From contig JAISTJ010000057.1 in the NCBI GenBank assembly GCA_031272655.1, positions 1 to 7,606 of the forward strand: a DNA stretch of 7,606 nucleotides, given 5' to 3'. The notes beneath the pieces are model-generated. The model was not told the DNA's origin. It ran no database searches and was given only the letters and a program-made list of their open reading frames with translations. This DNA is from Tannerella sp. GTDB taxonomy: Bacteria; Bacteroidota; Bacteroidia; Bacteroidales; Tannerellaceae. This document shows, piece after piece, positions 4,416 to 7,606 of the stretch (positions are counted from its first letter, which is position 1; every line of letters begins with the position of its first letter). Both the position numbers and the translations under genes were made by a program.

Positions 4416-7409
4416 TTAGCGGATTGCTTCGTAGATGCAGTCTTGGATTTTCGTCCTGATGTCGAGCGAGAAAAGCTTGGCATTGGTGCGGGACGGATAT
4501 GTGCGGTTACTTAAGAATATGAATATCAGATTGTTATCCGGATCTATCCAAAAACATGTTCCGGTGAAGCCTGTATGTCCGTAAACCGAAGCGGGTGCGT
4601 TTTTTCCGCACGGGGAGCGCGAAATATTCTGAGTATCAGGCTTATCGAAACCAAGCCCGCGCCGGCATGTAGGCGATTTGCTGCCGGTGAACAGCTTGCA
4701 TGTCTTCGTCGAGATCAGCCTCTCGCCGCCGTATATGCCGTTATTTAGGTACAGTTGGGCTATTTTCGCAAGGTCTTCGGCATTAGAGAACAGCCCCGCG
4801 TTGCCCGACACGCCGCCCTGAAAAGCCGCCGCCTCGTCGTGGACATATCCCCTAATCAACTGACGGCGAGTGAAATGGTCGTCTTCCGTAGGCGCTATCA
4901 GCGATATATCCATCTTTTTCAGCGGGTTATACGTCATTGACGATGCTCCGAGAGGATTTAAGAAGTTGTCATTCAGGTACTTATCTATTGTTATGCCAGT
5001 CTGCCGTTCTATCATCAGTTTCAATAAGATAAAATTCACGCAACTGTATGTGTATCTGCCGCTTGCGCCGAGGCGTGCACGTTTGACGCCCTCAATGATG
5101 CTGTCTTTAACAAAAACGTCGCTGACGTAGAAATCGCGCCCTGCTTCGGCATTGAAGCCTTTTTTCTTCACGTGCGAAACATCGGAAGCGTTGAATTTGA
5201 AGGTGTTATTGACATAGTTTTGGGCGTCGTAACGATAGGGATGGAGATTATCCCGTTTGCGGCTGTAGAGCGAGCCGGTGTAACTGTTGCGGTCAATTGC
5301 CTGCTCAAAGAAATTTATCACGGGTGGCAAACCCGACTGGTGATAAAGCATCTCTTTGATTATCAGGTTTTTCTTGTCGGATTGTTTCAGATCCGTCAGA
5401 TAGTCGGAAATCCGGTCGTTGAGTTCAAAATTGCCTTCGTCATACGATTTCATCACCGACAGCAGCGTGCCGGTAGCCTTTGTTATCGAGGCGAGGTCAT
5501 AAACAGTTTTCCATGTTACTTTGTTCGTTTTCGTGTAGTCGTAATAGCCGAAAGCCTTGTCGTAAACAATCATCCCGTCTTTTGCCACAAGCACCCGGCA
5601 GCCCGGATATGCTTCTTTATCAAGCCCTTCCTTCACGATTGAGTCTATTTCGTGAAGTTTGTACGAACTGAGGTTGACTTCTTCCGGAACATGGTAGCCG
5701 AGGCGTATCTTGGCCGTTTCAATGCCTGTTCCTACGGTGTACATGCCCGGAATGCTTACCGGTAAAGCGCCCTTGACGGCAATCCCGCCGTAAACTGCCT
5801 GAGCAGCAAACTTTTCCGACAGCTCGGTGTCTTCATACCCGACCACAACAGCTTTAGCCGAAACCAACGACTCGGCAAAACCGGCGCATTTGTAGGGGAC
5901 GGTGAAAAAAACATATATCAAATCGTTAGTTTTAGCTATATTCCGCAGCTCGGCGCTCTCGCGTGCGTCGGCGCTGTGGACGCTGCAGATTATCAGATCT
6001 GCTTTTCTGAGGCGGTCGTAAATCTCTTTTCTCCGCACTGCTTCGGTTTTGGGAGAGATGTTATAACAGTCTGTTTTACAGTACTTTTGCAATGTCTCTT
6101 GAAAAATATTATCGGCTTTTCCGCCGAGTGACAGGGCGGCTATCCGTTTGCCGTCCAAATGCTTAAGCGGGATGAAATCATCGTCGTTTTTAACTAAAGT
6201 AATGGCTTCTTCGTTGAGTTTGGCGTCTATCAGGGCGGCTTGCGGGGTGTTCAGCCTTTCCGGAAGCGCCCTTGTGGACAGCGAAGGCTTCCTGTTCAGC
6301 CCCGCGATGTACTTGTAAGCCAAAATTCGGCGGCAGCGTTTCTCAAGATCAGCCATGTTAAGTTTTTTTGCCTTAACAGCCTGTTTAACAGCGTTTATCT
6401 CTTTCACGGGATCAACCGGACCGACGAGTATATCGTTGCCGGCTTTAAGTGCAAGGACGCAGACGCTCTCGTTTTCGCCAGCAACGGCGCCTTTCATCGC
6501 AAGTCCATCGGTGAAGCACAAGCCGCGAAATCCCATCTCATCGCGAAGCAGCTCTGTAACAACGCTATATGACAGCGAGCCGGGGCGGCCTTCGGTGCGT
6601 AACGCGGGAATGTTAAGGTGCGCAACCATTATTCCTGAAAAACCACCTTTGATATATCTGCTGAAAGGATATAACTCGGTGTTTTTCAGGCGTTTCAAAT
6701 CGTGATCAATTGTCGGTAGCGAGTAATGGGAATCGTTGTTGGTGTCGCCATGCCCTGGAAAATGCTTGGCGACGGAGATGACGCCCGCCTTTTCAAGTCC
6801 CCGTGAGTATGCGGCCGCCTTTCTTGCCACATCTTCAGGCTCTTCGCCGAAAGAACGAATGCCTATCACGGGGTTGTTCACATTGCTGTTCACATCAAGG
6901 ACAGGCGCAAAATTGACGTGAATGCCCATCTCCCTGCACTGCCGCCCCACTTCCTCGCCGTAGCGCTCTATCAGCTTAATGTCCTGCACCGCCCCAAGCA
7001 TCATGTTTTTGGGGAAACGGGTGGTGTTGCTTAACCGCATTGAAAGCCCCCATTCGCCGTCAATGCCTATCAGCAGGGGCGTCTTTGCTTCGCGCTGCAA
7101 ACGGTTAGTAATCAATAACTGCGTCTCCGGCTTGCCTTTGAAAAAAATAACGCCGCCGACCTTGCTGTTCTTGACAAGACTGACAAGGTCGGCGACGTTT
7201 TTCGAATCGGCATTTGTAGGAGCTGAAACCATAAAAAACTGCCCTATGCGCTCATCATCGCTCATGCTCTCGTAAACCGAATCAACCCATTGACGCATAG
7301 CCTTTTGATTTGTTTCGGCGTAGAGTGTTGGAGTTGTCTGCGCCTGCATCAACAGACAGAGATAAAACGATAAAACGCTGAGTATCAGGCGGGTTTCTAT
7401 TTTATTCAT
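4416..7409 (-). CDS. Secreted NagZ-type GH3 beta-N-acetylglucosaminidase fused to a beta-lactamase-fold serine hydrolase
   Basis: This 997-residue, two-enzyme protein starts with a type I signal peptide (residues 1-23, cleavage likely after LLMQA), so it acts in the periplasm. Residues about 35-370 are a GH3 N-terminal barrel of the NagZ type. KHFPGHGDTNNDSH (215-228) carries the Asp226/His228 general acid-base dyad specific to NagZ, and FTDGLAM (299-305) holds the nucleophile Asp301. Residues about 390-560 form the GH3 C-terminal alpha/beta domain. Residues about 580-995 are a PF00144 serine hydrolase with SxxK Ser641-Ile-Thr-Lys644 and an HTG triad motif at 945-947. Its YxN position reads Tyr788-Ser-Cys790. 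About 140 residues separate SxxK from this motif. Known family chemistry: NagZ removes GlcNAc from muropeptides; AmiE-type beta-lactamase-fold enzymes cut the MurNAc-L-Ala bond. A peptidoglycan-processing role is therefore inferred. A carboxypeptidase, esterase or beta-lactamase activity for the second half cannot be excluded. It converges with galM and lies 68 bp after an upstream gene. Confidence 0.88.
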   Translation of the reverse strand: MNKIETRLILSVLSFYLCLLMQAQTTPTLYAETNQKAMRQWVDSVYESMSDDERIGQFFMVSAPTNADSKNVADLVSLVKNSKVGGVIFFKGKPETQLLITNRLQREAKTPLLIGIDGEWGLSMRLSNTTRFPKNMMLGAVQDIKLIERYGEEVGRQCREMGIHVNFAPVLDVNSNVNNPVIGIRSFGEEPEDVARKAAAYSRGLEKAGVISVAKHFPGHGDTNNDSHYSLPTIDHDLKRLKNTELYPFSRYIKGGFSGIMVAHLNIPALRTEGRPGSLSYSVVTELLRDEMGFRGLCFTDGLAMKGAVAGENESVCVLALKAGNDILVGPVDPVKEINAVKQAVKAKKLNMADLEKRCRRILAYKYIAGLNRKPSLSTRALPERLNTPQAALIDAKLNEEAITLVKNDDDFIPLKHLDGKRIAALSLGGKADNIFQETLQKYCKTDCYNISPKTEAVRRKEIYDRLRKADLIICSVHSADARESAELRNIAKTNDLIYVFFTVPYKCAGFAESLVSAKAVVVGYEDTELSEKFAAQAVYGGIAVKGALPVSIPGMYTVGTGIETAKIRLGYHVPEEVNLSSYKLHEIDSIVKEGLDKEAYPGCRVLVAKDGMIVYDKAFGYYDYTKTNKVTWKTVYDLASITKATGTLLSVMKSYDEGNFELNDRISDYLTDLKQSDKKNLIIKEMLYHQSGLPPVINFFEQAIDRNSYTGSLYSRKRDNLHPYRYDAQNYVNNTFKFNASDVSHVKKKGFNAEAGRDFYVSDVFVKDSIIEGVKRARLGASGRYTYSCVNFILLKLMIERQTGITIDKYLNDNFLNPLGASSMTYNPLKKMDISLIAPTEDDHFTRRQLIRGYVHDEAAAFQGGVSGNAGLFSNAEDLAKIAQLYLNNGIYGGERLISTKTCKLFTGSKSPTCRRGLGFDKPDTQNISRSPCGKNAPASVYGHTGFTGTCFWIDPDNNLIFIFLSNRTYPSRTNAKLFSLDIRTKIQDCIYEAIR

Positions 7410-7413
7410 AATG

Positions 7414-7434
7414 GGATTGCTTCACTTCGTTCGC
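7414..7434. repeat. REP-like core in the leader of the NagZ-hydrolase fusion gene
   Basis: These 21 bases are the exact inverse complement of 444-464, the core of the REP-like unit in the left island. They sit four bases upstream of the fusion gene ATG (7409-7407), where the ribosome binds. The match stops at 7434, so the outer CATTGACG-like arm is missing. Confidence 0.8.
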
Positions 7435-7465
7435 TATCTACCGCAACAAGGGTGCAAATACGGAT

Positions 7466-7487
7466 AAAATCTAAAATCTAAAATCTA
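7466..7487. repeat. Heptamer array (TCTAAAA, about three copies) at the end of the upstream gene
   Basis: TCTAAAA occurs at 7470-7476 and 7477-7483, with partial units on both sides. The TAG stop of the right-edge gene (7480-7478) lies inside it, and its last two codons (AGA TTT) are also repeat sequence. It is the same unit as the array at 1686-1713. Confidence 0.8.
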
Positions 7488-7606
7488 GCGTTGTGCATAT
7501 CGCCGGAGGCGGCGAACTCGGTGTGGAAGGCGAAGCAGCGCTGCAGGTCTTGCGGCGTCTGTCCGGCGACGCCAAGTTTGAGATAGTCGCGCAGCAGCGG
7601 GCGGTA
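7478..7606 (-). CDS. Unidentified protein, C-terminal fragment (42 aa visible)
   Basis: An open minus-strand frame enters from the right edge and ends at TAG 7480-7478. The visible 42 residues begin YRPLLRDYLKLGVAGQTP and end CFAFHTEFAASGDMHNARF. The composition looks like a genuine folded protein (alternating hydrophobic and charged residues, several aromatic, no low complexity), and the other minus-strand frames here give Arg/Pro-rich or interrupted translations. I do not recognise the family and would not assign a function from this tail. Its last two residues and stop codon are encoded by the heptamer array. It lies 68 bp upstream of the NagZ-hydrolase fusion in the same direction with no consensus promoter between them, so co-transcription is plausible. 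Confidence 0.7.
   Translation of the reverse strand, partial: YRPLLRDYLKLGVAGQTPQDLQRCFAFHTEFAASGDMHNARF

Noticed and set aside
4416..4420. Intrinsic terminator between galM and the fusion gene
   Set aside because: Only nine bases lie between the stop codons and no hairpin with a U-tract is present.
5172..5642. Plus-strand 156-codon ORF inside the NagZ-hydrolase fusion gene
   Set aside because: Antisense shadow over the beta-lactamase-fold domain with no independent evidence.

Overview
The window looks like chromosome from a Bacteroidota bacterium, probably order Bacteroidales. Three promoter -7 elements fit the phylum-specific TAnnTTTG form. Starts are preceded by A/T-rich leaders without clear Shine-Dalgarno sequences. 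The galactose mutarotase is a lipoprotein whose mature N-terminus is Lys/Glu-rich, as in Bacteroidota surface lipoproteins. The gene families also fit. I see no tRNA, rRNA, insertion sequence, phage gene or CRISPR array.

Layout. Positions 1-955 form a gene-poor, repeat-rich island. It holds one doubtful 63-codon ORF (149-340, minus), an 8-bp tandem repeat, several copies of a REP-like dispersed repeat whose core reads CATTGCGA...GAAGCAATCC, and a 57-bp direct repeat bracketing this stretch. A G-poor tract follows that could form a G-quadruplex on the minus strand, and then a strong AT-rich palindrome (891-929). Positions 956-1526 encode a type II toxin-antitoxin operon on the minus strand: antitoxin first, then an overlapping RelE/ParE-type toxin. 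A well-formed promoter lies in front of it, with three helically phased decamer repeats just upstream. Positions 1708-3129 (minus) encode a CCA-adding tRNA nucleotidyltransferase with an HD domain. Divergent from it, 3264-4406 (plus) encodes a lipoprotein aldose 1-epimerase (GalM) with its own consensus promoter. It converges, with only 9 bp between stop codons, on a 997-residue secreted fusion (4416-7409, minus): an N-terminal NagZ-type GH3 beta-N-acetylglucosaminidase joined to a C-terminal serine beta-lactamase-fold hydrolase. The right edge (7478-7606) is the 3' end of an unidentified minus-strand gene that may be co-transcribed with the fusion.

How they fit together. CCA addition is housekeeping. 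GalM and the fusion are both exported enzymes acting on sugars or cell-wall glycans, but the sequence does not show a shared pathway. The fusion combines in one chain two activities that Bacillus subtilis encodes as adjacent muropeptide-rescue genes (NagZ and AmiE), so periplasmic muropeptide processing is its most likely role. The most unusual features are this fusion, a canonical A AAA AAG slippery site in the antitoxin whose -1 frame ends exactly on the toxin start codon, and short repeats placed at gene boundaries: heptamer arrays that carry stop codons and a REP-like core in the leader of the fusion gene.
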